Assembly (NCBI RefSeq): GCF_000478885.1
Contig: NC_022567.1
Span: 930,001-994,000, forward strand
Reading direction: 5' to 3'
DNA length: 64,000 bases
DNA from: Adlercreutzia equolifaciens DSM 19450
Lineage (GTDB): Bacteria; Actinomycetota; Coriobacteriia; Coriobacteriales; Eggerthellaceae
The translations under genes were made by a program, and so were the position numbers. Below the pieces are notes generated by a model. It was not told the DNA's origin. It did not search any database and was given only the letters and a program-made list of their open reading frames with translations. Positions 1-8,791 of the stretch are shown here, piece after piece; position 1 is the stretch's first letter, and each line of letters opens with the position of its first letter.

Positions 1-269
1 ACCTCATCGGTGCCGACGGGGAGCGCAGCAACCTGGAGGTGATGCGCGGCATCCTGGGGCGCATGGGGCGCGACGCCGACGACTTCGACTGGGTGCGCGA
101 TAGGCCGGGCCACGACCGCCGCTACGCCATAGACTCCTCGAAGCTGCGCCGTGAGCTGGGCTGGCGCCCGCAGCACACCGATCTCGAGGCGGGGCTGGAC
201 GAGACCATCCGCTGGTACCGCGAGAACGAAAGCTGGTGGCGCGGCGCCGCAGGCGGAAATCTTTGTTGA
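1..269 (+). CDS. rfbB: dTDP-glucose 4,6-dehydratase, C-terminal fragment
   Basis: Only the last 89 codons lie in the window; the gene enters from the left edge and the reading frame starts at base 3. The product would convert dTDP-glucose to dTDP-4-keto-6-deoxyglucose in the cytoplasm, an early step to deoxysugars such as rhamnose. The stretch RDRPGHDRRYAID, followed by LGWRP and a final ETIRWYREN helix, is typical of the C-terminal substrate-binding part of RmlB-type extended SDR enzymes. It fits the surface-polysaccharide genes that follow. The stop is at 267-269. Family assignment is good; the nucleotide-sugar specificity cannot be proven from the tail alone. Confidence 0.85.
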   Translation, partial: LIGADGERSNLEVMRGILGRMGRDADDFDWVRDRPGHDRRYAIDSSKLRRELGWRPQHTDLEAGLDETIRWYRENESWWRGAAGGNLC

Positions 270-366
270 CTTGGCGTCATCTTCTCGCGGGCGGGGATCC
301 TCTCGCATAGTAGAATAGGGAATCATTCTTGAATCTGCCGCTGGCGCTCGTCGGGAAGGGGCCCTT

Positions 367-2721
367 ATGAAGCAATCGGGGAAGGCGTCGTTCCAGCATA
401 TCCTCTCAGGCGTTCTGTCGGTTCTGGTGGCCGTCACGCTGGCGCTGTCGCTCGACGGCTATGGGGCGGTGGGGGCGGCCGTCATCGGCGATGCCGAGAC
501 GCCCCTGGCCGATGCGCTGGCGAGCGCCGGCGTGGATGCTGCCGGCGAGGCGGCCGCGGCCGAGGCCGAGCGCGCGGAGAACCCGGGCGATTTGGGCTAC
601 GTGCCCGGCGAGATCGTGGTCGTGTACGAGGAATTCGCCACAAAGGCCGAGAAGGACGCGGTGGGCGATTTGGTAGAGGGCGCGGTGGCCTCCGAGGAGG
701 CCGTCTTCGAGGGAGGCGCGGCGGCCACGGTGGCGATATCTGACGAGCTCACTGTGGAGACGGCGGCCGGCATCGCCCAGGAGGATCCGGCGGTGAAGTA
801 CGCCCTGCCGAACTACGTGGCCACGCCCATGGATGATCCTGTCGCCGGGGCCCAGGGGGCGGTGGCGGTGCCGGACGAGCGCCGGGGGCAGCAGTGGTAC
901 CTCGATTACGTGGAGGCCCCGGCGGCCTGGGAGCTTCTGGCCCAGTGGGCCGCCGGCGTGGCCCCGGTGAAGGTGGGGGTCATCGACACGGGCGCCTCGC
1001 TTTCCCATCCCGACCTGGCCCGCGTCGTCGACCGCGCGCTGAGCGCCGAGGTCGTGCACGACGAGGGCGCGACGGCCGTCTCGGCGTGGCGCGGCGAGCC
1101 TCTGCGGGGCGACGGCTATGTGAACGGCAGCGCGGCGGTGGAGGAGTTCTCCAGCCACGGCACCCATGTGTGCGGCATCATCGCCGCCGAGGCGGGCAAT
1201 GGCGGCGTTCTGGGCGTGGCCAGCGGGGGCGACACGGCCGTGGCCAACGGAATCGTGGACTTGGTGGCCATCGACGCCTTCTCCGCGAAGGCCCAGGACA
1301 AGCGCGGCCAGTGGGTGGCCAACGGAACGCTGCAGGACATCCTGTTCGCGTTGGAGTACGCCCGCGACGCGGGCTGCTCGGTGGTGAACATGTCGCTGGA
1401 GTTCGATGTCGCAGACCAGAAGCTCGTCGACGTCTTCGAGGACGTCACGTCGGGGCTCGCGCGGTCCAACGACGTGCTCGTCGTTGCGGCCGCCGGCAAC
1501 AGCGGCGCCAATGCGCCCTGCGTGCCGGCCGTCTGCCCTAGCGTGATGGGCGTCGTCAGCCTCACGCAGAAGGGGCACGAGGGGGCCGGGTGGGGCAGCA
1601 TCGCCAAGGCCGCATGGATGAGCGGCGACGTGACGCGCTCGGCGTTTTCCAACTACGGTTCTTGGTGCGACATCGCCGCGCCCGGGGAGGGCATCCACTC
1701 CACCTTCCTCTCGCGGGGGACGAGCGACAGCTACGCGAACATGGACGGCACCTCCATGGCCTGCCCGGTGGTGAGCGCCGTGGCGGCCATGGTGCGGGCC
1801 GCCGACCCGACGCTCTCGGCGGCCGAGGTGCGCGACCTTCTGTGCCGCACGGCGGTGGACCTGTGCGATGCGGGCAAGGACGACCAGACCGGTTACGGCG
1901 CCGTGAACGCCCGGGCGGCGGTGGCGGCGGCTTTGCCGGCGGCGCAGGTGCCGGTGGCCGGCGGGGACGCCCAGGGCGGCGAGACGCCCCAGGGGACGTC
2001 CGGGACGGAGCCCTCGCAGCTCTCGGGCGGTGCGGGCAATTCCGACAGCACAGGCAACTTTGGCAACTCCGGCAATTCAGGCGGCTCCGGCAATGCCGGC
2101 AGCCCGGGCGACTCCGGCAGCTCTGGCGGTTCCGGCGGCGCGCCCGCTCCGGGTCCGTCGCCCGCGCCCGGCCCCGATGTTCCGGAGGCCGACGATTCCG
2201 CCGGCTCCGACGGCGACGGGGCGGCGGACGGCGAGGGGCAAGAGGAGCCCAAGGACGGCGAGGACGCCGACGCGCCCGCTCCTTCCGACCCGCAGCCTTC
2301 CCGGAAGGCCGGCTGGCAGTCGTCGGGCGGCACGTGGCGCTACCGCCAGGCGGACGGCTCCAATGCTACGGGCTGGCTGAGGGACGGTTCTTCGTGGTAC
2401 TACCTCGACAAGGCGGGAGCGATGGTCACTGGATGGGTGAAGGTCGGCAAGAGCTGGTACTACCTCAACCGCTCCGGCGCCATGGCCACCGGCTGGCAGA
2501 AGGTGGGGAAAAGCTGGTACTACCTGAAGGGCTCCGGCGCCATGGCCACGGGCTGGTACCGGGTGGGCTCGAAGTGGTACTACTCGAATGGCTCGGGGGC
2601 CATGCAGGCCGGCAAGTGGATCGGCAACTACTACGTGACCTCTTCCGGTGCTATGGCCGTCAGCACCTGGGTGGGCAAGTACCACGTGAACGCCTCGGGT
2701 GTATGGGACAAGACCCGTTAG
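367..2721 (+). CDS. Secreted subtilisin-like (S8) protease with C-terminal choline-binding repeats
   Basis: 784 aa. An N-terminal hydrophobic segment (about residues 15-40) looks like a signal peptide. A region from about 75 (GEIVVVYEEF) resembles an I9-type propeptide. The S8 catalytic domain carries D207 (VGVIDTGAS), H264 (SSHGTHVCG), oxyanion N378 (AAAGNSG) and S463 (DGTSMACP), so the enzyme should be active. A Gly/Ser/Asn- then Pro/Asp/Glu-rich linker (about 545-645) leads to roughly six CW_binding_1 repeats of the GWxxxGxxWYYLxxSGAMATGW kind from about 649 to the end. Such repeats hold pneumococcal proteins to phosphocholine-bearing teichoic acids, and lic genes lie downstream. ATG 367 follows a purine-rich GGAAGGGG. 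A weak TAGAAT -10 lies at 311-316 without a clear -35. The substrate is unknown. Confidence 0.92.
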   Translation: MKQSGKASFQHILSGVLSVLVAVTLALSLDGYGAVGAAVIGDAETPLADALASAGVDAAGEAAAAEAERAENPGDLGYVPGEIVVVYEEFATKAEKDAVGDLVEGAVASEEAVFEGGAAATVAISDELTVETAAGIAQEDPAVKYALPNYVATPMDDPVAGAQGAVAVPDERRGQQWYLDYVEAPAAWELLAQWAAGVAPVKVGVIDTGASLSHPDLARVVDRALSAEVVHDEGATAVSAWRGEPLRGDGYVNGSAAVEEFSSHGTHVCGIIAAEAGNGGVLGVASGGDTAVANGIVDLVAIDAFSAKAQDKRGQWVANGTLQDILFALEYARDAGCSVVNMSLEFDVADQKLVDVFEDVTSGLARSNDVLVVAAAGNSGANAPCVPAVCPSVMGVVSLTQKGHEGAGWGSIAKAAWMSGDVTRSAFSNYGSWCDIAAPGEGIHSTFLSRGTSDSYANMDGTSMACPVVSAVAAMVRAADPTLSAAEVRDLLCRTAVDLCDAGKDDQTGYGAVNARAAVAAALPAAQVPVAGGDAQGGETPQGTSGTEPSQLSGGAGNSDSTGNFGNSGNSGGSGNAGSPGDSGSSGGSGGAPAPGPSPAPGPDVPEADDSAGSDGDGAADGEGQEEPKDGEDADAPAPSDPQPSRKAGWQSSGGTWRYRQADGSNATGWLRDGSSWYYLDKAGAMVTGWVKVGKSWYYLNRSGAMATGWQKVGKSWYYLKGSGAMATGWYRVGSKWYYSNGSGAMQAGKWIGNYYVTSSGAMAVSTWVGKYHVNASGVWDKTR

Positions 2722-2750
2722 GGCAAAAGGGACGCGGCGCAAGCGCGCCC

Positions 2751-3773
2751 CTACACGAAGTGCTTGTTGAAGAACGGGATCTTCGTCATGAGCGCCGCCA
2801 GGGCGAAGGAGATGACGATGGCGGCGCCTGCCGTGGCCGGCACGGCCAGGACGGGGTTGAAGGCCAGGGCGCTCAGGCCCAAACGAGCCAGGGCGTCCAG
2901 CACGATGACGTGCACGAGGTAGACACCGAGGGTGCTGGCGGAGAGCCGCGAGACGACGGGGTGCTTGCCGCCGGGGGCGATGGGCCAGCGCCTCGACCAC
3001 GTGAACAGCGCGGTGCTGGCGAGGCACACTGGCAGCGAGAAGTTGCCGTAGTAGGTGAGCACCGGTTTGCCGGCCGCCTGGGAGGCGGCGTAGGTGAGCA
3101 GGATGGTGGCCGCCACCCCAGCGATGCCCAACAGGTAGATGCCCGTCTCCTGCTTGCGGGTGAAGTCGCGTTGGCTCAGCCAGAAGCCCAACAGGAAGTA
3201 GAACGAGTAGCCCAAAGGCATTTGGAACAGCATGTTGTCGGTCAGCTGGGTGATGAGCGACAGGTGCCCGAAGCTCGTCAGGAACGGCAGCGCCGTGTTC
3301 AGCACGAAGGCGACGGCGAGGAAGTAGTCGAGGGTCTTCGGAGAGGCGGCGATGCAGCGCATCACGGGCACCAGGATGTACAGGCCCGCTATCATGTAGA
3401 GGAACCACATGTGGTAGTGGCCCAGCACCGCCGTGCAGAAGAAGGCGTAGAGGCTTTCGGAGGAGAGATCAGCGGGTGGGTGGTTCAGCGCCGCGTACAC
3501 TAGGCCCCAGAACAGGATGATGGTGACGATGCGCAGCACGTTCTTCGCATACAGCTTCTTCAGCGGCTGCTCCTTGGCGGGGTTTAAGAACAGCACGCCG
3601 CTTATCATGACGAAGACGGGCACGGCCCAGCGGACAAGCCCGTCGTAGACGTTCAGGACGGCCCAATCGAGGCCGGTTACGTCCAGCTTGCTCATGTTCT
3701 GGGTGGTGTGGATGACCACGACGGCCGAAATGGCCACGATGCGCAGGATGTCGAGGTTCCAAAGTCGTTGCAC
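2751..3773 (-). CDS. Acyltransferase 3 family membrane protein
   Basis: 340 aa. Integral membrane protein with about ten hydrophobic segments. The N-terminal LDILRIVAISAVVVIHT matches the start of acyltransferase-3 (PF01757) proteins, which move acetyl or similar groups onto surface sugars. The frame is open as far as 4034, but that extension would run into the divergent flippase gene. The GTG at 3771-3773 has AAAGGA seven bases upstream and gives the family's usual N-terminus, so I start there. The gene is convergent with the protease (29 bp gap). In this setting it probably O-acylates the surface polymer; the acceptor and acyl group are not evident. Confidence 0.85.
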   Translation of the reverse strand: MQRLWNLDILRIVAISAVVVIHTTQNMSKLDVTGLDWAVLNVYDGLVRWAVPVFVMISGVLFLNPAKEQPLKKLYAKNVLRIVTIILFWGLVYAALNHPPADLSSESLYAFFCTAVLGHYHMWFLYMIAGLYILVPVMRCIAASPKTLDYFLAVAFVLNTALPFLTSFGHLSLITQLTDNMLFQMPLGYSFYFLLGFWLSQRDFTRKQETGIYLLGIAGVAATILLTYAASQAAGKPVLTYYGNFSLPVCLASTALFTWSRRWPIAPGGKHPVVSRLSASTLGVYLVHVIVLDALARLGLSALAFNPVLAVPATAGAAIVISFALAALMTKIPFFNKHFV

Positions 3774-3963
3774 GGCGGGTTCCTTTCCGAGGGGCCGTTT
3801 TAGCGGCAGCCTATCCACTGTACCCCACTCGGAGGCCGCGCGCCACCGAAAGACGTGCGTTGTTTCCGTTATTGCCCCGCGGCGCGCGCTGGAGCGCCCG
3901 CAGTTGCCTACAATAGCCTGCACTGCGAAAAACCGCGCCGGAGGAAGGAGGTCGTCGGGCGCC

Positions 3964-5202
3964 ATGGCCGATAAAGCGATACAGCCGAAGTCCATCAAGC
4001 AGAACATGATGTGGTACTCGGCCGGCTCTATCACCTATCTGGGGTGCCAGTGGCTGCTCTCCGTGGTGGTCGCCCGCATGTCCGCCGGGTTCGACGACGC
4101 CGGCGCCCTGGCGCTCGCCATGGCCATCGGCAACATCTTCACGCCTCTGGCCTACTACAACACGCGCACCTACCAGGTGTCCGACGTGCGCAACGAGTAC
4201 ACCGATGAGCAGTACGTAGCCTTCCGCATTATCACGACGTTTCTGGCGTTCGTCGCCTGCACGATGTACGCGGTGCTCACGGCCGGGCTTTCTCTGGCGC
4301 CGGTGGTGGCGTTCCTCGTGTACAAGTCGGTGGTCGTGATCATCGACATTCTGCACGGCGTTGACCAGCGCTATTCCCGGCTTGACTACGCCGGCGTCTC
4401 CCTCATCACCCAGGGCGTCACGTCGCTTGGCGCCTTCGTCGCGGTGTTCGGGCTTACCCAGAACCTGACGGCGGCCATCACGGGCATGACGGCGACGGCG
4501 GTGGTGATCCTGTTCTCCTACGACGTGCGGCACTCGTCGCGGCTGGACAGCATTGTGCCGCGCATCTCCCTGCGCGCCGCCAAGAGCCTGGCGGTGGTGT
4601 GCTTCCCCGCCGTCGTGTCCGGCGTGCTGTGCAGCGCCGTAGTGACGGTGGCCCGCCAGTTCCTCTACGGCATGGAGGGCGAGGCGGCGCTGGGGTCCTA
4701 CGCCTCGGTGGCCACGCTGGCCGTTATCGTGCAGATGGCCGCCAGCTACATCTACAACCCGCTGCTGGGCACCTTCGCCGAGCTTTCCCTGAAGGGCGAC
4801 CGCAAGGGCGTCGTCTCGCTCATCGGCAAGGTGTGCCTTGCCGTGATGGGCATCACGGTGGCGGTGAGCATCCTGTTTTTGCTGTTCGGCGAGCTGGGCC
4901 TCACGCTGCTGTTTGGCGAGAAGATCGTCCCCTACGTGTACCTGCTGCAGCCCATGCTCTTGTGCACCATGGCCACGGCCTACATCTGGTTCTTCATGGA
5001 CATTCTCATCGTGTACCGCCGTATGCGGGAGGTGCTCATCGGGAACGCGGCGGCGTTCGTCGCCGTGTTCCCGCTTTCCGTGTGGCTCATCGGGGCCTGC
5101 GGCGCCAACGGGGTGAGCTTCGCCGGTGCCATCGCCTACGCCCTGGGCAGCGCGCTGCTGGTATACTTCACCTTCCGGGCCGTAAAAGAAGGAAGAGGCT
5201 AG
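3964..5202 (+). CDS. Polysaccharide flippase (Wzx/MATE-like)
   Basis: 412 aa with about twelve hydrophobic segments and few charged residues, consistent with the polysaccharide_synt/MVF superfamily that flips lipid-linked glycan units across the membrane. The N-terminus QNMMWYSAGSITYLGCQW is typical of these flippases. The frame is open upstream, but ATG 3964 follows a strong GGAGGAAGGAGG tract (about 12 nt away) and gives a normal family start. licD begins three bases after the stop, so the two are surely co-transcribed. That suggests that the exported repeat unit is the one that LicD modifies. Specificity is inferred from context only. Confidence 0.85.
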   Translation: MADKAIQPKSIKQNMMWYSAGSITYLGCQWLLSVVVARMSAGFDDAGALALAMAIGNIFTPLAYYNTRTYQVSDVRNEYTDEQYVAFRIITTFLAFVACTMYAVLTAGLSLAPVVAFLVYKSVVVIIDILHGVDQRYSRLDYAGVSLITQGVTSLGAFVAVFGLTQNLTAAITGMTATAVVILFSYDVRHSSRLDSIVPRISLRAAKSLAVVCFPAVVSGVLCSAVVTVARQFLYGMEGEAALGSYASVATLAVIVQMAASYIYNPLLGTFAELSLKGDRKGVVSLIGKVCLAVMGITVAVSILFLLFGELGLTLLFGEKIVPYVYLLQPMLLCTMATAYIWFFMDILIVYRRMREVLIGNAAAFVAVFPLSVWLIGACGANGVSFAGAIAYALGSALLVYFTFRAVKEGRG

Positions 5203-5205
5203 CCC

Positions 5206-6054
5206 ATGGCGACCTACTCGAACGATGATCTGAAGAAGCTCCAGAAGGTGGAGCTGGACATGCTGCGCGTGGTGGACGCGTTCTGCCGCGAGCACGGCAT
5301 CGCCTACTTCCTGGACGGCGGCACCTGCATCGGCGCCGTGCGCCACGGCGGGTTCATCCCCTGGGACGACGACATCGACCTGGGCATGATGCGCGACGAC
5401 TACGAGCGGTTCATCCGCCTGTTTGAGGAGCAGCCCCCCGAGGGCTATTCCATCCACACCTTCCAGAACACGGAGAACTACCCCTACCTGTTCGCGAAGG
5501 TGTACCGGGAGGGGACGCGGTTTCTGGCCCGGGAGAGCATTGATGCCGGGCTTGACTCGTGCATCTACCTGGACATCTTCGCCTACGACTACGTGGGGCC
5601 GGCCCTGGGCGACGCCGAGCTTGGGAAGTGCATCAAGCGCGCCATGTTCTGGCAGCGCATGATGTATTTGTACTACACGCCGCACCCGGCCATTCAGCCC
5701 ACGGCGTCGTTCCGAACGTTGAAGCGGTGGCTGTGCCGGACCGGCCACGGGGCGGTGCGGGCGCTGTTTACCCCGCAGGGCATCGCGGATCGCCACGACC
5801 GGTGGGTGCGGCGCATCGCCGAGGGCGGCTCGGCAGAGGCCTCCGGGCGCATCTGCTGCGTGCAGGACTTCGGCTTCCTGCGCGCCGGGGACGTGCTGCC
5901 GCCCCGACCCGTCCGGTTCGAAGGCGATCAGTTTCTGGCCCCGCGCGACATCGACGCCTACCTCACCATGATGTACGGCGATTATATGCAGCTGCCGCCG
6001 GAGGAGAAGCGCAAGACGCACTCTCCGGAAGTCCTCGATTTCGGCGATTTGTAG
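5206..6054 (+). CDS. licD: LicD family phosphotransferase (phosphocholine-type)
   Basis: 282 aa. LicD proteins transfer phosphocholine (or another phospho-alditol/sugar) from a CDP-activated donor to a glycan. The family pattern is clear: FLDGGTCIGAVRHGGFIPWD followed by DDIDLGMMRDDYERF, the nucleotidyltransferase-fold acidic motif, near residues 35-70. Length fits the family. Three bases separate it from the flippase and nine from the following glycosyltransferase, so it lies in one operon. A LicB-like permease, LicC and LicA are encoded about 10 kb away, and four proteins nearby carry choline-binding repeats. That makes phosphocholine the most likely group, though LicD-like proteins with other donors exist. 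Confidence 0.9.
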   Translation: MATYSNDDLKKLQKVELDMLRVVDAFCREHGIAYFLDGGTCIGAVRHGGFIPWDDDIDLGMMRDDYERFIRLFEEQPPEGYSIHTFQNTENYPYLFAKVYREGTRFLARESIDAGLDSCIYLDIFAYDYVGPALGDAELGKCIKRAMFWQRMMYLYYTPHPAIQPTASFRTLKRWLCRTGHGAVRALFTPQGIADRHDRWVRRIAEGGSAEASGRICCVQDFGFLRAGDVLPPRPVRFEGDQFLAPRDIDAYLTMMYGDYMQLPPEEKRKTHSPEVLDFGDL

Positions 6055-6063
6055 GCGCGCGGC

Positions 6064-7212
6064 ATGAGGGACGTCATCGTCATCTTCTCGGCCCACTTCC
6101 TGCCCCACGTGGGCGGGGTGGAGGTGTTCACCGACGGCCTGTCCCGGGCGCTTGAGCGCCGCGGCTACGACGTCGTCGTGGTGACGAGCCGACTGGACGG
6201 CGCGCCGGAGCGCGAACGGCTTTCCGACGGCGTAGAGGTGCTGCGGCTGCCGTGCTGGCCGCTGGTGGGCGGGCGGCTCCCCTTCGCGAAGCCCGGTCGG
6301 TGCCAGCGCGAGCTTCTGGCCACGCTGGACGGGCGCCGGGTCGTCGCCGTGGTGGTGAATACGCGGTTCTACCCCCTGTCGCTGGTGGGGGCGCGCTTCG
6401 CGCGGCGGCGCGGGCTCGTGCCTCTGGTCATCGACCACGGGGCCGACTACCTTACCTTCGGCAACGGGGCCATCGACGTGGCCGTGCGGGCCTACGAGCA
6501 TGCCATCACGGCCCTGCTGAAGCGCTTGCGGCCCCGCTTCTACGGCGTGTCGGAGGCGAGTGCCCGCTGGCTTCCCACCTTCGGCATCAGGCCTTCCGGC
6601 ATCATCACCAACGCCATCGACGCGCCGTCCTTTCGCCGGGGCGCCTCGGGGCGGTCGTTCCGCCAGGAGCTGGGCGTTCCCGAAGGCGCGGTGCTGGTCG
6701 CCTACACCGGGCGGCTCATTCCCGAGAAGGGCGTCGAGGCCCTGGTGAGCGCCGCCGAGCAGCTGGCGGCGGCGGGGGAGGACGTCGCGTTCGCTCTGGC
6801 CGGCGAAGGGCCGCTGCGCGCGGCGCTGGAGGCGCGCGGCGTGCCGACGGTGCATTTCACGGGCCGGCTTGATGCGGCCGATGTGGCCGCGCTGCTGCTG
6901 GAATCGGACATCTTCTGCTTCCCCAGCCGCTCCGAGGGCTTCGGCAGCTCGCTTCTGGAGGCCGCCGTGTGCGGGTGCGCCATCGTCTCCACCGACGTGG
7001 GCATCGCCGGCGCGCTTGTCGGCGACGAGGGGGGCGTGCTGCTTCCCGACGCCGATGCGGACGGCATCGCACGGGCGGTGCGGGCGTTGGCCGGCGACCG
7101 GGAGCGCCTGGCCCGGGCGCAGGATGCCGCGCGCCGGCGCTCGGAATCCCTTTATACTTGGGATGAATCGGTTGAAAACGTCATAGATGCCGCTGGTCTG
7201 GGCGGTAAGTGA
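6064..7212 (+). CDS. GT4-family glycosyltransferase
   Basis: 382 aa, two-Rossmann (GT-B) enzyme. The N-terminal acceptor domain contains SAHFLPHVGGVEVFTDGL. The C-terminal donor domain starts at YTGRLIPEKGVEAL and has the SEGFGSSLLEAAVCG motif with the conserved glutamates of GT4 retaining transferases. No membrane segments are evident, so it is probably a cytoplasmic peripheral protein acting on a lipid-linked intermediate. It lies nine bases downstream of licD. Sugar donor and linkage cannot be read from the sequence. Confidence 0.88.
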   Translation: MRDVIVIFSAHFLPHVGGVEVFTDGLSRALERRGYDVVVVTSRLDGAPERERLSDGVEVLRLPCWPLVGGRLPFAKPGRCQRELLATLDGRRVVAVVVNTRFYPLSLVGARFARRRGLVPLVIDHGADYLTFGNGAIDVAVRAYEHAITALLKRLRPRFYGVSEASARWLPTFGIRPSGIITNAIDAPSFRRGASGRSFRQELGVPEGAVLVAYTGRLIPEKGVEALVSAAEQLAAAGEDVAFALAGEGPLRAALEARGVPTVHFTGRLDAADVAALLLESDIFCFPSRSEGFGSSLLEAAVCGCAIVSTDVGIAGALVGDEGGVLLPDADADGIARAVRALAGDRERLARAQDAARRRSESLYTWDESVENVIDAAGLGGK

Positions 7213-7255
7213 GGTGCATGACTCGTAATGGGTGATCGTCTGGTGGGTGCTGACC

Positions 7256-8782
7256 ATGGTCTTTTCTAGCACGATATTCCTGTTCGCGTTCCTGCCGCTG
7301 TTTCTGGCGGTGTACTTCGCCGTGCCGTGGCGGCCGGCGAAGAACGTGGTCCTGCTGCTGTTCTCGCTTCTGTTCTACGCCTGGGGCGAGCCTGTGTATG
7401 TGTGGCTCATGGTGGCCTCCATCTGCCTCAACTGGCTGTTCGCCTTCATCATCGGCAAGTGCGGCGAGGGCAAGACGGCTCCTAAGCGCTTCTGGCTCGT
7501 GATGGCGCTTGCGGCCAACCTGCTCGTGCTCGGGTTCTACAAGTACCAGGGCTTTCTGGCCGAGAACGTGAACCGGGCGCTGGGCGAGGAGTTCATCGCC
7601 GAGTTGAACTTGGCGCTGCCCATCGGCATATCGTTCTTCACCCTGCAGGCCATCACCTACGTGGTGGACGTTTACCGCGGCGAGGTGAAGGTGCAGAAGA
7701 ACCCACTTTACCTCGGCATGTACATCGCCATGTTCCCTCAGCTGGTGGCCGGTCCCATCGTGCGCTACGCCGACATCGAGCATGAGATAGACCACCGCCG
7801 CGCGACGCTTGAGGGCTTCGCCCAGGGCCTGCGGCTGTTCTGCGTGGGCCTGGGCAAAAAGGTGCTGCTCGCCAACACCGCCGGCGTGCTGGCCGACTCG
7901 CTGCTGCCCCGCGAGGCGGCCGAGATCGGCTTCATCGGCTGCTTCTCGGGCGTGGCCGCCTACACCTTCCAGATCTACTTCGACTTCTCCGGCTACTCGG
8001 ACATGGCCATCGGCCTCGGCAAGATGATGGGATTCGAGTACCCGCGCAACTTCAACTACCCCTACACGTCGAAGTCGGCCACGGAGTTCTGGCGCCGCTG
8101 GCATATGTCGCTCGGCGGCTTCTTTCGCGACTACGTATACATCCCGCTCGGCGGCAACCGCGTGAGCACGCCGCGCTTCGTGCTGAACACCATGATCGTG
8201 TGGGGCCTGACGGGCATCTGGCACGGCGCCGCGTGGAACTTCCTTCTGTGGGGCCTGTACTGGGGCGTGCTGATTCTGCTGGAGAAGTTCTTCGTCATGA
8301 AGGTGCTCGACCGGCTGCCGCGGTTCGTGAGCCACATCTGGTGCATCGTGCTGTTCTTCTTCGGGTGGCTCCTGTTCGCCGTGACGGGGCTGTCGAACGT
8401 GGGGGAGTGGTTCTGCGCCATGTTCGGCGCCTACGGATGGCTGGGCACCTCCACGCTGTGGGAGCTGCAGTCCTGGAGCTACGTGAGCCTCGTGCCCATC
8501 TTCATCGTGGGGTCGCTGCCCTGGGCGCCGTGGCTGCGCAAGAAGATCCAGGCCTGGGCCGAAGGCGACCCGCACCGCGCCATCGTCGCCGCCTCGCAGA
8601 AGGGCAACACCGCCGTGCCGCCCTGCCAGGTGGTCTGCGAGGGCCCCGTGCCCGCCGGCCGCGCCCGCGCCGTGACTGCCGTGAACGTGCTCGCCGACGT
8701 GGCCCTTCTGGCCGTCTTCGTGCTGAGCTGCATGTCGGTGGTCTCCAGCTCGTACAACCCGTTCATTTACTTCCAGTTCTAG
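7256..8782 (+). CDS. MBOAT family O-acyltransferase (AlgI/DltB-like)
   Basis: 508 aa multi-spanning membrane protein. The PQLVAGPIVRYADIEHE stretch, FWRRWHMSLGGFFRDYVYIP and IWHGAAWNFLLWGLYWG are hallmark MBOAT motifs; the catalytic histidine is H323 (WHG). MBOATs of this group pass acyl groups across the membrane to an extracellular partner. The partner is probably the DHHW protein encoded ten bases downstream. An in-frame GTG at 7232 is possible, but ATG 7256 gives the standard MVFSSTIFLF start. The C-terminal tail (from about 430) contains a longer cytoplasmic-looking loop, then a final membrane segment. The substrate is likely the polymer of this locus (inferred). Confidence 0.9.
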   Translation: MVFSSTIFLFAFLPLFLAVYFAVPWRPAKNVVLLLFSLLFYAWGEPVYVWLMVASICLNWLFAFIIGKCGEGKTAPKRFWLVMALAANLLVLGFYKYQGFLAENVNRALGEEFIAELNLALPIGISFFTLQAITYVVDVYRGEVKVQKNPLYLGMYIAMFPQLVAGPIVRYADIEHEIDHRRATLEGFAQGLRLFCVGLGKKVLLANTAGVLADSLLPREAAEIGFIGCFSGVAAYTFQIYFDFSGYSDMAIGLGKMMGFEYPRNFNYPYTSKSATEFWRRWHMSLGGFFRDYVYIPLGGNRVSTPRFVLNTMIVWGLTGIWHGAAWNFLLWGLYWGVLILLEKFFVMKVLDRLPRFVSHIWCIVLFFFGWLLFAVTGLSNVGEWFCAMFGAYGWLGTSTLWELQSWSYVSLVPIFIVGSLPWAPWLRKKIQAWAEGDPHRAIVAASQKGNTAVPPCQVVCEGPVPAGRARAVTAVNVLADVALLAVFVLSCMSVVSSSYNPFIYFQF

Positions 8783-8791
8783 AGGTGTCCT

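Noticed and set aside
406..1698. 430-aa minus-strand open frame opposite the subtilase
   Set aside because: His/Arg/Gly-rich translation typical of antisense shadows in GC-rich DNA; the plus strand has an intact catalytic triad and repeats.
3811..7272. 1153-aa minus-strand open frame opposite flippase, licD and GT4
   Set aside because: Shadow composition (Arg/His/Gln/Gly), no domain, and three well-supported genes on the other strand.
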